DNA of 43,796 nucleotides from Phlegmacium glaucopus (taxonomy: Eukaryota; Basidiomycota; Agaricomycetes; Agaricales; Cortinariaceae): NCBI GenBank assembly GCA_015039465.1, contig MU130358.1, positions 62,319-106,114 on the forward strand. Direction: 5' to 3'. The position numbers were made by a program, and so were the translations under genes. Each line of letters starts with the position of its first letter. Position 1 is the stretch's first letter. Below, in pieces: positions 9,926 to 20,153 of this stretch. Below the pieces are notes generated by a model. That model was given only the letters and a program-made list of their open reading frames with translations. It made no database searches and had not been told where the DNA came from.

Positions 9926-10740
9926 TTATGAAGGGAGGAGAGTGCCTATCTCTAGTCGCTCCTGCTCAGTCCCCACGACGACTCTGGTAATTATTAGACG
10001 GTAACCCAATATTTTGGACTTTGGGCGAATGAGCACAACGCGAAGTTGGAAAGCGGCGCCTTTGTTATCGTGGTCTTGACTATCTCGTCCACGAGCATGA
10101 GGAAGTGACCTGGGCAATCTCTTTTCGTACCTCGAAAACAAGTAGGTCTCTCCTTTTCATGATCGCGTTGTCTCCTTGCTGGAGGGCCTGGAATCGTCCC
10201 TGTCGTCATCTCTTGGCGGCGAAGGCCTATCCTGTCCACGTCCAGGAGGTGGGGATGGACACCGATCTCTGATCACTCCCATATACGGAGACATCGAGAT
10301 CGAGTGAGGAATATCTTCCTCTTTATTTTTGCTCTTGGAATAGAAGGTCTTGACCCATGACGAGAGTGAGGTTGAGCATCACCAACGATTAGCAATGTAA
10401 TCCATCTTCAGAATATGAAATAGACGAATCAGCCGAGGACGAGCATACTAGTTCATCGCCGTTTCATAATGAATTTGGGTGTTCTAGATTGAAATAGAAC
10501 AGAACCAATGGAAATGACTATCAACTAACCTTCGAATACTCCCCCTCTCCTCAGTAATCACTCCTAGTACAATGCTCGATGCTCGTGAGGTAATTGATTG
10601 AAAACCTAGTATTCTTCGGCATATCCATCGGAACACACCTCTGAGCCCCGCTTTTCACTCTGGATCTTTTCACTCTGGATCCTTGACTCTCCCTCCGCGA
10701 GTCTTCAAACTTCTTCTTCCCAAGATCTCCCAAATACCAA
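9926..10740 (-). pseudogene. CWC22: CWC22 remnant (3' part), second minus-strand copy
   Basis: It has the same order and orientation as 1,991-2,810: a FFGHFHFFATDSFSW block at the CCT2 junction, PMDMPKNTRFSINYLTSIE (10,640-10,560), the MLEA-type Ser/Asp start near 10,440, and a conserved unassigned block with GRDSQDHDNKGAAF (10,100-9,990). Several frameshifts and a different Ser-rich stretch separate it from copy 1. It is the mirror of 24,231-24,960. Confidence 0.6.
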
Positions 10741-11640
10741 GAAAAGGAGTCGGTGGCGAAGAAATGGAAATGTCCAAAGAATTGAACTTAATTTTGCCGG
10801 TACCCATGGCTAATGAAATTGAACGTTGTGAGAAAAAGAATACAAGAGGAGAAATACAAGTGTTAGAATCTTGGCATTTTAAAGTGGTTTTAGTGAATTC
10901 ACAGCGATTGATTTATACAGAATGAAACCTGAGAATAATCAGGGAAAAACGCAATTTACAGAACAAGGAATATGGACCTTCGTCGAGTCTCGAGATATGA
11001 ATCTGTCAACCTCTTGATGATTTGGATGTGCTCAAGATCTATTAAACCCTGGTGATATATTGAGTGAAGGTCAAACTTTAAGAAGAATTGAATCTACCTT
11101 GAGGCCGTAAGAGTCTAAGACAGAATCCACAGCAAGATTCGCAAAATATTCTGGGTTGGTCCTGGGAGAGAACTTTTGATGATAGGGCAATACTGAACAA
11201 ATCTTCTCGGAGTTTCGGGGGATTGGTTTATGAAGCGCATGACCAATACTCAGTAACTCACGAATGATCTACAGCAGCATTTTCCAGCCTTCAATGCAGT
11301 TATACTCGCGATCCGATATCCCTCCACAATCGCCTTGCGCAACTAACTCCTCCGCCTCTCTTAATAGCTCTGCAGCTAGCACAGTAACCGTCGTCGGACT
11401 AGGATCCTGGCGGCAGCATTGTCCAATTGAATCGCTTTCAGGATCGTTACACTATTATTTGTGATGTTGATAATCGCCTGTAAAACTACTAGAAGCATAT
11501 TGAAAGATGTTGTTTATGCCTTGGGTCTTTAAGGTAGATTTAACAAGATCTCTAAGAGCTAGAGCGCCGACGAATGATGAGAGCCCGTCGCCTGTAGGCA
11601 AAGTCACGCAGCTACATCTCGGCATAAAAGAAAGGAGAAA
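10741..11640 (-). pseudogene. CCT2: CCT2 (TCP-1 beta chaperonin) remnant, second copy
   Basis: The most legible chaperonin copy. In minus-strand order: LSSFVGALALRDLVKSTL (about 11,600-11,550), a MNKILQ-like block, VTILKAIQLDNAAA (11,440-11,405), TVTVLAAELLREAEELVAQ (11,395-11,340), then LSSKVLSQD and YFANLAVDSVL (11,170-11,130), and the YLDEG and KIK blocks near 10,980 and 10,800. These follow the family order for the first ~250 residues. The VQDDEVGDGTT loop is partly deleted and the frame shifts several times. It lies divergent from the P450 gene (11,795) with a short gap. Confidence 0.7.
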
Positions 11641-11794
11641 CTTTCCCACGGAAGTAATTGTCTCTTTCGCGCCCAAAGATCAACGTTGTGGCAAGCTTGT
11701 CACGGTCACATGATGAGGACCAGCGAGAAGTTGTTGCAAACCCTGTCTATTTGATCGAACCAACAGCCTTGGTTCCAAAACTACCCATCACTTG

Positions 11795-14548
11795 ATGCAG
11801 CTTGTACCCGGCCCTCTGTACCTTCTACGCACTTTTCCGCACTTTGCAGTTCCCTTGACCATTGTCTATGTAGGTCTAACTCTAGCCAAGGAGCATCTTA
11901 GCCTCCAAGTTCCTAGTTGGCTTGCGGTTTTCATCGCCATTCTTGCCCGACCAGCGATATTCATCTTCAATCGATATTACTCGAGGCTTGCAGACAGCAG
12001 AAATGCTGCTGCCAACAATGCCATAGTCGCTCCTCATATACGGGAATCGGCTTTCACTATCATGTCCAAGATTTCCCGCAGCTTCAAGGAAGGCTATCCT
12101 GGTGCATTCTGATGCTAGCCTTGCTTTCCCGTCCAAAAGTAACAAGTGTGCTTCACCCGCAGCTGATAAACTTTTCGACTGGACGAAAGAATACGGACAT
12201 ATCTACCAACTAAGACTCTTGACTGATAATCGAGTACGTGTTTCTTTCTATCCCTGAGCATGAAAAGGAGCTTTGTCTGCAGATAATCACAACCGAACCC
12301 CACCATGTCAAGGTACATCAAAACTTAGTGGTCTTTATATCTGATTTTAACACTCACATCGAAGGCAATCCTCGCCACCCAATTTGATGCCTTTGACAAG
12401 GGTAGGTGGATTCTAAATAATGTGATAGGAAAGTCTCCGATAAATCGAAAACTTAGGGCCTATGCTCTACTCGCCATTCAATACATTGTTGGGAGAAGGC
12501 GTTTTCAATGCTGATGGTATGTTATTCCTATTTTTTCTTGCCCTTAGTCTTTTTTTTGGCTAACCATCTAAACAGGTGAAATGTGGAAGTGCGTTATATA
12601 TTACTTTTACTGCAACTTTCAACCTTAGCTCAAAGCCTCAAGGTTCCACCGAGCAATGACTCGACCGTTTTTCACTCGAGAACGTATTAGCGACTTCGAT
12701 ATCTACGATAAAAATTGCATCACAACATTGCAACTCGCAAGGACTAGATTGGCAGAGGGTTATCCCGTTGAATTTCAGGTATATGTTTTTTTATATGAAT
12801 ATACGCCAGATTCAATGGTATCTTGCTATGTGCAGGATCTAGTTGCTCGGTTCACCCTAGACTCTGCCACAGAGTTCTTATTTGGGAACAACGTTGGATC
12901 GCTATCGGCGGACATTTTTTATCCAGCATCAGCGGCACATCTAAACAAACCTTCATTCTACAACCATCCTTCTACCATATTCGCCAAAGCATTGTCAAAA
13001 GGACAAGATTTAACCACCGCACGTTCGTCCTTCGGTAACGATTGGCCTCTGTTTGAATTTTGGTCCGACAAAGTGGCACCCTACCGCAAGGTTATCGACG
13101 ACTTCACGGAGCCGTTGATGGAAGATGCTCTGGCAAAGAGGAATCTTGAGTTGAACAATGACGGAGCTGATGACAAGGATGACGACGAGAACAGCAATTT
13201 ACTCGCACATCTTGTCAAGCACACACAGGGTAAGGATTCTCTGTTGAACCATCTTTTCATTTGCTTAATGTGTTTTCTGGGAACGGTCTAGATAAGAACA
13301 TCTTAAAGGACGAGGTAAAATGATTTTCAAGGGATAAAGATTATCTGATCTGAATTTTGGTCAAGCTTGTGAACCTTCTTGTCGCTGGACGTGACACAGT
13401 AAGTCAAGTATCGTTTTCATCTACTCCCATCCCGTTGATGTTTGATGGGAGACTATGAGTCTCTTAACATACTCGTTTTACATGTTGTCGGAACACCCGG
13501 GTATCGAAAAACGTCTTCGTCAGGAGATCTATGAAATAGTTGGTCAAACAGGAAGACCTACATATGATCAGATGCGTGAAATGAAGTACATGAGGGCGTT
13601 CCTTAATGGTATGTATTCGCAGACTCGCAGGGGCGTATTCAACAAAACTCGTTATTGACGACCATTTGGGGCAGAGGTTCTAAGACTGTATCCCTCTGTG
13701 TTAGTTTTGTCTCTCTCTCTCTCTCATAATGAAAACATGTTTACGTTGATGTCTATATTGCAGTCCGTTTGATGGCAGGTATATAACTTGAGTCTTCCTA
13801 GCCTTCAGCTCGGTCTGACAATATTTGACCTGGTATAGGTTTACGAACAAAGCAGTCATCCTTCCTGCCGCAAACAGCACTTCCAAACCGATCTACGTCC
13901 CGGCACACACACAGTCTCTTATTTTCTTTTTTTCTTTATGTATTTGTTTACTGACTGGAATGGATTCAGATGTATCTATAGTGTTCTTGTCATGCATCGC
14001 AGAACAGACCTGTGGGGTCCTGACGGTATGATCACAATTTACTTCGGATAGATGATTGGTTGACCGATTTACTTTCTTTTCTAGCACTCGTATTTGATCC
14101 TGATCGTTTCCTTGATGACAGAGTGCACAAATATTTAATCCCGAACCCCTTCATTTTCTGTCCTTTCAACGCAGGACCTCGCATTTGTCTCGGACAACAG
14201 GTAATTCACAAACCGCCCATGCTCTATTTGAAACTCAAAACCTTTTCCCAGTTTGCCTATCATGAAGCCACTTTCTTCCTTATTCGCCTGTTGCAACAGT
14301 TCACTGGATTTTCTCTAGACAAATCTGAAAACCTTCAACCTCCGGCCGACTGGGCCACTTGTGATGATTTGAGGGCAACTGAGAAGGTGTACCCTGCTTC
14401 GCGTCTGACTCTGTATGTTAAGGTGAGTATATATATATATATGTATATTTTCTTGGAACCAACGAGATTAGGATCTATCTAACAATCTTCTTGTTTTTAG
14501 GGCGGCCTTTGGGTGCGGATGGAGCCGCTGCAAACTTTAGAGGAATGA
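11795..14548 (+). CDS. CYP63-like cytochrome P450, left arm copy (18 exons, apparently intact)
   Basis: Membrane-bound heme monooxygenase; CYP63 members of white-rot fungi oxidise alkanes, fatty acids and xenobiotics, but this substrate is unknown. I traced 18 exons: 11795-12101, 12163-12233, 12283-12312, 12365-12401, 12457-12516, 12576-12588, 12643-12778, 12836-13229, 13292-13314, 13366-13398, 13452-13608, 13675-13699, 13764-13778, 13839-13913, 13970-14025, 14085-14200, 14252-14422, 14501-14548. Every join keeps frame and gives 588 residues. Motifs: N-terminal [11 protein letters not shown] with a hydrophobic anchor, [13 protein letters not shown]-helix AGRDT (364-368), EVLR (421-424), FDPDRF, and heme loop [10 protein letters not shown] with Cys about 512. 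Most introns are 50-65 bases; the last contains a (TA)n run. The initiator is ATG 11,795. A divergent CCT2 relic lies upstream and a lactamase pseudogene downstream. The mirror copy is 20,154-22,903. Confidence 0.85.
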
Positions 14549-14739
14549 TCCTTAATAGTTAATTCAGACCGACCCCCGATCAACGACAACACCACTCAAT
14601 GATAATGATACACTCTCAGAAACCCAATATTTTTAAATACAATGGACAGCTTTTGATCCCGAAAATTATTAGACGATGTCCGCAAAGTGCGGGGAAATAA
14701 ATGCTTACGAACATGCAGAGTAGGCAGTGCATTCATCTC

Positions 14740-16060
14740 GGGATACAAAAGACGAATCAAAGTGTACGATTTTGGAACTCGGGCATCGGCTGGTAGGTCG
14801 CAGACTTAATCGTGTAGAATCCGTACCGGATGTGACGAGGGTAAATCATCAGCGCTTAAAAGGTTACATAAACCAGATCTTATTATTTTGATAGTTGAGC
14901 GATCATGTCATTCGAGCAAGTAAGTTCATTTCGTCTCAGTGATGACTACTTCTAGTTCTGATTGCTTTCCCTTTAAGAATCCAGGAGAATTCACGCTGCA
15001 AGGTGCCACTTACCTTGAGAACCTGCACACCCTGAGGTTGAAAGATTATCAACAGGAACTAAGTAACACCTAGCTTATCATTCTCGTTGACTCTGCGGAG
15101 GGTCTAGATTCTTACACTCCCATCCTCACTTCGGCTCTTCAAGGGCGGTTCCGCTGCCACTAGTAACATATCAGCCCCGGATGTTAGTGATATTATCATC
15201 TCGCACTGGCACCACGACCGAGGGCTACCTGCTGTCTTGTCTCTCCTCAAGAATTGTGTGTTGGACGTAATCGTGACAGGGAAGAATACCAAGGTCCGAA
15301 GCTGTACAAATATCCTTTCGATAAAATCCAAGCCTGAGGCAGGAGAGTACCATGGCTCTCACAACGTACTTCCAGACATCGATAAAATACTGGATCAGAC
15401 GTTGTATACCGCCGCTCCTGATGGCTCGGTTTTCCACAATTTATATGATGGGCAGACGTTCGTGGGCCACTGAGGAACGACATTGTTGAAGGTTCTTCAT
15501 ACGCCTGACCATACAATCGATTCTATCTGCCTACATTTACCCCTTGATCTGGCGCTGTCACGGTATACTGCGGATACAGTATTGGGTCATGGAATGGCTG
15601 TGTTCGAGGATCTGGCAGGGTATATGACGAGTTTGAGGGTTCTGCCTCGGCACTACCTTTGTCATCTCCTTTTCTTGAGAACCAAGGTGAAACTGAGGTG
15701 AACTCGGAATATGATAATCTCTTCCCAGGACATAGAGCCGTTTTGATGAACGGTCAAGAGATAATCGCTACCTATATAAAGCATCGGTTGGAGAGAGAAA
15801 CGCAGATTGTGGAAGTGTTGCGGTTGCCCGTCCTAGTAGGACACAGATGGACGGCATTCAAGTTGGTCGATATAGAATCTGGCCAGGAATATTTACAAAA
15901 CCTGTTAGGAGAATCTGTGGCTACCTGCCACTAGAAGCGTTTGTTTGCATTTGAAAAAATTGGAAGGCGGGGTCTTGTTAGATGCCTTGGAGGAGAAGGG
16001 AAGGTCACGGTCACCGGGTGTGGGAGTTGGTTGCGATCCCACCAAGTTCGACAATTTTTG
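14740..16060 (+). pseudogene. LACTB2: LACTB2-like metallo-beta-lactamase, left arm copy (multiple lesions)
   Basis: The exon plan parallels the right arm: an exon ending VPDVTR (about 14,835), a damaged LSDHVIRVL exon (about 14,900), the GEFTLQ exon (about 14,980-15,005), then a main exon from about 15,050. Lesions include a short insertion that creates stops right after the GTN position. Six bases are also missing in the zinc motif, so HWHHDHVGG reads HWHHDRG (about 15,207-15,225) and two conserved residues, including a metal-binding His, are lost. An indel near 15,260, a one-base insertion near 15,335 and a stop (TGA 15,471-15,473) at the family-wide position follow. The LKVLHTPDH block also loses the Gly of HTPGH. 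It is not functional. It converges on the TA copy at 16,185-17,117. Confidence 0.75.
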
Positions 16061-16184
16061 ATTTAATTTTTATAGCTGGTGATAATAGTAGTGTGGGGCA
16101 TCTAACGTTGGTAGTATAAGGATACAGCGGAGTCTCGGAACACATTAAATAAAGTATGTCTACGGATAATTTTCTTAGAGTCAG

Positions 16185-17117
16185 TTAGTATACGTAGTTG
16201 ATATATTCCTTCAATACCCGTTTATGCAATGCTATGATGAAGAATACTAGACAAAACAAAACGGCCGATGAGAATAGCATGACGTAGTGCATGGGGATGG
16301 ATATATGTGATCTGGAAGTGATAAGAATACTGAAGAAAGGTGAACGAGTCGCGGGATCAGTCATGCTACGCTTGGGACTTGGGATCGACACATCCAATGG
16401 GACAAGTTGTGGAGTAAGGACGTCTGCTAGGGTACTGCCTGATAATTGGATGCTTGAGGCAGGAGCCAAGGAACAGTCAACATGTTCTAGATGTTCCACG
16501 TTATAGTCGCTAGAGTCTGATAGTGGGAGGGGTCGTGGAGATGTGGCTGGGTCAAGGCGAGGTTGGTAGTCCATTGGCAGAGGCGCATCAGCAATTTCAT
16601 TGGAGACTGCATTCTGGACGACAGTAATGACGGGTTGTAGAGGGGGAACTAAAATATTTGGATTATGACACACCGGCGTTTGAAGGAAAGGATTTGTCAG
16701 AATAGGGTCAGGCCGCGTCGAAGGGGTGGGACCTTATGGAAGAGGACATTAACAATTTATATGGGAGGATGGTGTAGGTTACTACTTACCACTGACTGCT
16801 TCATCAGGTCGTGGGTATGGGAGTTCATCCACATCGTTACTCGCATGGTAAGTAACCGTCGTACGTCGATCTTATCACTTGGTAAGGATGTAATTGATGG
16901 GCAAGAGCAGAGAGACCCAACAGTTATGGTTACCACAGTTTTGCATGTGGACGTTGCGATTATTGAATGAGTTCATAAAATAGTTCTGGATGTAGTATAT
17001 CTTCTGAGCTTGACGATTGTCCTCACCACGATCCATTTCTTGGAGGTCATTGTTCGGAGAATCTGTAGCCCGGTTGGCAGGTACCTCGACGATATTTGCT
17101 TCCGCTGGGGTGACCAT
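16185..17117 (-). pseudogene. TA-family gene, left axis copy (one-base frameshift)
   Basis: Exact mirror of 17,617-18,549. Exon 1 is 17,117 to 16,786 and exon 2 is 16,732 to 16,185. The product has the family signature (DNRQAQKIYYIQ, HMQNCGNHNC), the Pro/Ser-rich middle, RSHISIPMHYVM, the membrane segment and KEYINYVY. An extra C in ATCCTTACCAAG (ATCTTACC in copies 1 and 8,510) shifts exon 1 and brings a stop at LTK. Without that base the frame is open to the splice site. It is transcribed away from the axis. Confidence 0.65.
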
Positions 17118-17177
17118 ATCAATATCAGTGACGACGTTATAGGGGATATGATTGTTGAGAGCATGGCTGGGGTAGCT

Positions 17178-17185
17178 GTATATAA
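17178..17185 (-). promoter_or_regulatory. TATA-like element, left axis TA gene
   Basis: Mirror image of the element at 17,549-17,556, about 61 bases upstream of the ATG at 17,117. The two promoters face away from the axis and are identical. Confidence 0.4.
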
Positions 17186-17302
17186 ACGAAAACGAGAGCC
17201 GATAGCAGAGAATGAATGAAATGAGTAATTGAAAAGATTCAGGTGCCTCTTCCCACTGGCATATCGGGAAAGATCTCATTACCCTGTTTTTACTACGCCG
17301 CC

Positions 17303-17431
17303 AACCTGTGCTATGAGGGGCCTCACCCACCAACTAGGCCTCACCCACCAACCTGTGCTATACTTGTGGGTGGCCGCACAGGTTGGTGGGTGAGGCCTAG
17401 TTGGTGGGTGAGGCCCCTCATAGCACAGGTT
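17303..17431. repeat. Palindrome axis with GGCCTCACCCACCAAC motif repeats
   Basis: On each side of the 17-base spacer the arm begins with GCACAGGTTGGTGGGTGAGG, followed by a second GGTTGGTGGGTGAGG-like copy (TAGTTGGTGGGTGAGGCC). So there are two tandem copies per arm, four around the axis. The spacer itself contains TGTGGGTGG, similar to the repeat core. This GT/GC-rich hairpin is the tightest inverted structure in the window. Confidence 0.8.
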
Positions 17432-17548
17432 GGCGGCGTAGTAAAAACAGGGTAATGAGATCTTTCCCGATATGCCAGTGGGAAGAGGCACCTGAATCTT
17501 TTCAATTACTCATTTCATTCATTCTCTGCTATCGGCTCTCGTTTTCGT

Positions 17549-17556
17549 TTATATAC
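17549..17556 (+). promoter_or_regulatory. TATA-like element, right axis TA gene
   Basis: TTATATAC, about 61 bases upstream of the ATG at 17,617 and followed by CT/CA-rich leader sequence. It is identical to its mirror at 17,178-17,185, so the 500 bases between the two start codons act as a symmetric divergent promoter region (inference). Confidence 0.4.
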
Positions 17557-17616
17557 AGCTACCCCAGCCATGCTCTCAACAATCATATCCCCTATAACGT
17601 CGTCACTGATATTGAT

Positions 17617-18549
17617 ATGGTCACCCCAGCGGAAGCAAATATCGTCGAGGTACCTGCCAACCGGGCTACAGATTCTCCGAACAATGACCTCCAAGAAATG
17701 GATCGTGGTGAGGACAATCGTCAAGCTCAGAAGATATACTACATCCAGAACTATTTTATGAACTCATTCAATAATCGCAACGTCCACATGCAAAACTGTG
17801 GTAACCATAACTGTTGGGTCTCTCTGCTCTTGCCCATCAATTACATCCTTACCAAGTGATAAGATCGACGTACGACGGTTACTTACCATGCGAGTAACGA
17901 TGTGGATGAACTCCCATACCCACGACCTGATGAAGCAGTCAGTGGTAAGTAGTAACCTACACCATCCTCCCATATAAATTGTTAATGTCCTCTTCCATAA
18001 GGTCCCACCCCTTCGACGCGGCCTGACCCTATTCTGACAAATCCTTTCCTTCAAACGCCGGTGTGTCATAATCCAAATATTTTAGTTCCCCCTCTACAAC
18101 CCGTCATTACTGTCGTCCAGAATGCAGTCTCCAATGAAATTGCTGATGCGCCTCTGCCAATGGACTACCAACCTCGCCTTGACCCAGCCACATCTCCACG
18201 ACCCCTCCCACTATCAGACTCTAGCGACTATAACGTGGAACATCTAGAACATGTTGACTGTTCCTTGGCTCCTGCCTCAAGCATCCAATTATCAGGCAGT
18301 ACCCTAGCAGACGTCCTTACTCCACAACTTGTCCCATTGGATGTGTCGATCCCAAGTCCCAAGCGTAGCATGACTGATCCCGCGACTCGTTCACCTTTCT
18401 TCAGTATTCTTATCACTTCCAGATCACATATATCCATCCCCATGCACTACGTCATGCTATTCTCATCGGCCGTTTTGTTTTGTCTAGTATTCTTCATCAT
18501 AGCATTGCATAAACGGGTATTGAAGGAATATATCAACTACGTATACTAA
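17617..18549 (+). pseudogene. TA-family gene, right axis copy (one-base frameshift)
   Basis: Identical to the left axis copy. The start is ATG 17,617 (MVTPAEANIVEV). Exon 1 runs to 17,948, the intron is 17,949-18,001, and exon 2 is 18,002-18,549. Exon 2 is cleanly open and includes VCHNPNILVPPLQP, SDSSDYNVEHLEH, PKRSMTDPATRS and the C-terminal membrane segment. Exon 1 contains the extra base near 17,848 and stops at 17,857-17,859. Both axis copies share the lesion, so it arose before the arms were last made identical. A splice solution that removes the stop was looked for and not found. Confidence 0.65.
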
Positions 18550-18689
18550 CTGACTCTAAGAAAATTATCCGTAGACATACTTTATTTAATGTGTTCCGAG
18601 ACTCCGCTGTATCCTTATACTACCAACGTTAGATGCCCCACACTACTATTATCACCAGCTATAAAAATTAAATCAAAAATTGTCGAACT

Positions 18690-19985
18690 TGGTGGGATCG
18701 CAACCAACTCCCACACCCGGTGACCGTGACCTTCCCTTCTCCTCCAAGGCATCTAACAAGACCCCGCCTTCCAATTTTTTCAAATGCAAACAAACGCTTC
18801 TAGTGGCAGGTAGCCACAGATTCTCCTAACAGGTTTTGTAAATATTCCTGGCCAGATTCTATATCGACCAACTTGAATGCCGTCCATCTGTGTCCTACTA
18901 GGACGGGCAACCGCAACACTTCCACAATCTGCGTTTCTCTCTCCAACCGATGCTTTATATAGGTAGTGATTATCTCTTGACCGTTCATCAAAACGGCTCT
19001 ATGTCCTGGAAAGAGATTATCATATTCCGAGTTCACCTCAGTTTCACCTTGGTTCTCAAGAAAAGGAGATGACAAAGGTAGTGCCGAGGCAGAACCCTCA
19101 AACTCGTCATATACCCTGCCAGATCCTCGAACACAGCCATTCCATGACCCAATACTGTATCCGCAGTATACCGTGACAGCGCCAGATCAAGGGGTAAATG
19201 TAGGCAGATAGAATCGATTGCATGGCCAGGCGTATGAAGAACCTTCAACAATGTCGTTCCTCAGTGGCCCACGAACGTCTGCCCATCATATAAATTGTGG
19301 AAAACCGAGCCATCAGGAGCGGCGGTATACAACGTCTGATCCAGTATTTTATCGATGTCTGGAAGTACGTTGTGAGAGCCATGGTACTCTCCTGCCTCAG
19401 GCTTGGATTTTATCGAAAGAATATTTGTGCAGCTTCGGACCTTGGTATTCTTCCCTGTCACGATTACGTCCAACCCATACATTCTTGAGGAGAGACAAGA
19501 CAGAAGGTAGCCCTCCAACGTGGTCGTGGTGCCAGTGCGAGATGATAAAATCACTAACATCCGGAGCTGATATATTACTAGTGGCAGCGGAACCACCTTG
19601 AAGAGCCGAAGTGAGGATGGGAATGTAAGAATCTAGACCCTCCGCAGAGTCAACGAGAATGATAAGGTAGGTGTTAGTTCCTATTGATAATCTTTCAGCC
19701 TCAGAGTGTGCAAGGTTCTCAAGGTAAGAGGCACCTTGCAGCGTGAATTTTCCTGGATTCTTAAAGGGAAAGCAATCAGAACTAGAAGTAGTCGTCAAAT
19801 GGACTCACTCGCTCTAGTACTCGAATGACATGATCGCTCAACTATCAAAATAATAAGATCTGGTTTATGTAACCTTTTAAGCGCTGGTGATTTACCCTCG
19901 TCACATCCGGTGCACGATTAAGTCTGGGACCTACCAGCCGATGCCCGAGTTCCAAAATCGTAGACTTTGATTCGTCTTTTGTATC
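18690..19985 (-). pseudogene. LACTB2: LACTB2-like metallo-beta-lactamase, right arm copy (nearly intact 5' half)
   Basis: The exon plan is legible: LSDHVIRVLER (19,841-19,809), NPGKFTLQ (19,759-19,735), then a large exon from 19,680 with GTNTYLIILVDSAEG, DVSDFIISHWHHDHVGG and GPKLHKYSFDKIQ. The zinc motif HxHxDH is complete here. A one-base insertion about 19,400 shifts the frame, a TGA lies at 19,261-19,263, then LKVLHTPGH and AVFEDLAGYM and the winged-helix end follow. The gene therefore fails in its second half. It converges with the TA gene at 17,617 and sits downstream of the right-arm P450. Confidence 0.75.
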
Positions 19986-20153
19986 CCGAGATGAATGCAC
20001 TGCCACGTTACACCTACATTGTATCCACTATTCCTGGTCACGAGCCTAATAATTTTTTTTGGACCAAAAGCTGTCCATTGTATTTAAAAATATTGGATGT
20101 TGTCGTTGATCACAGAGAAGGTCGGTTTAATTTAACTATTAAGGATCATAATC

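Larger units (their letters stand above)
15768..18966. repeat. Palindrome core: two identical ~1.59-kb inverted arms with a 17-base spacer
   Basis: Position x on the left pairs with 34,734 minus x on the right. Reading both strands I found no mismatch from 17,358 outward to 15,768 (right: 17,376 to 18,966). The first difference I saw is at 15,767/18,967 (G versus A on the sense strand). The spacer is 17,359-17,375 (TATACTTGTGGGTGGCC). Beyond the core the same symmetry continues at lower identity to about 8,430 and 26,640. Each arm holds one TA gene, the lactamase 3' end and their shared flank. Such a structure could extrude a hairpin or arise by fold-back replication, and it is a known source of assembly error. 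Confidence 0.85.

Noticed and set aside
11882..12145. Minus-strand 87-codon frames mirrored at 22,553-22,816
   Set aside because: Conserved in both arms only because they are the complement of P450 exon 1.
15768..18966. The perfect palindrome is purely an assembly or foldback-read artefact
   Set aside because: Symmetry continues for another 7 kb on each side with growing divergence and arm-specific indels, which an artefact would not produce. The innermost 1.6 kb alone could still be partly artefactual, so the long-read check is kept.
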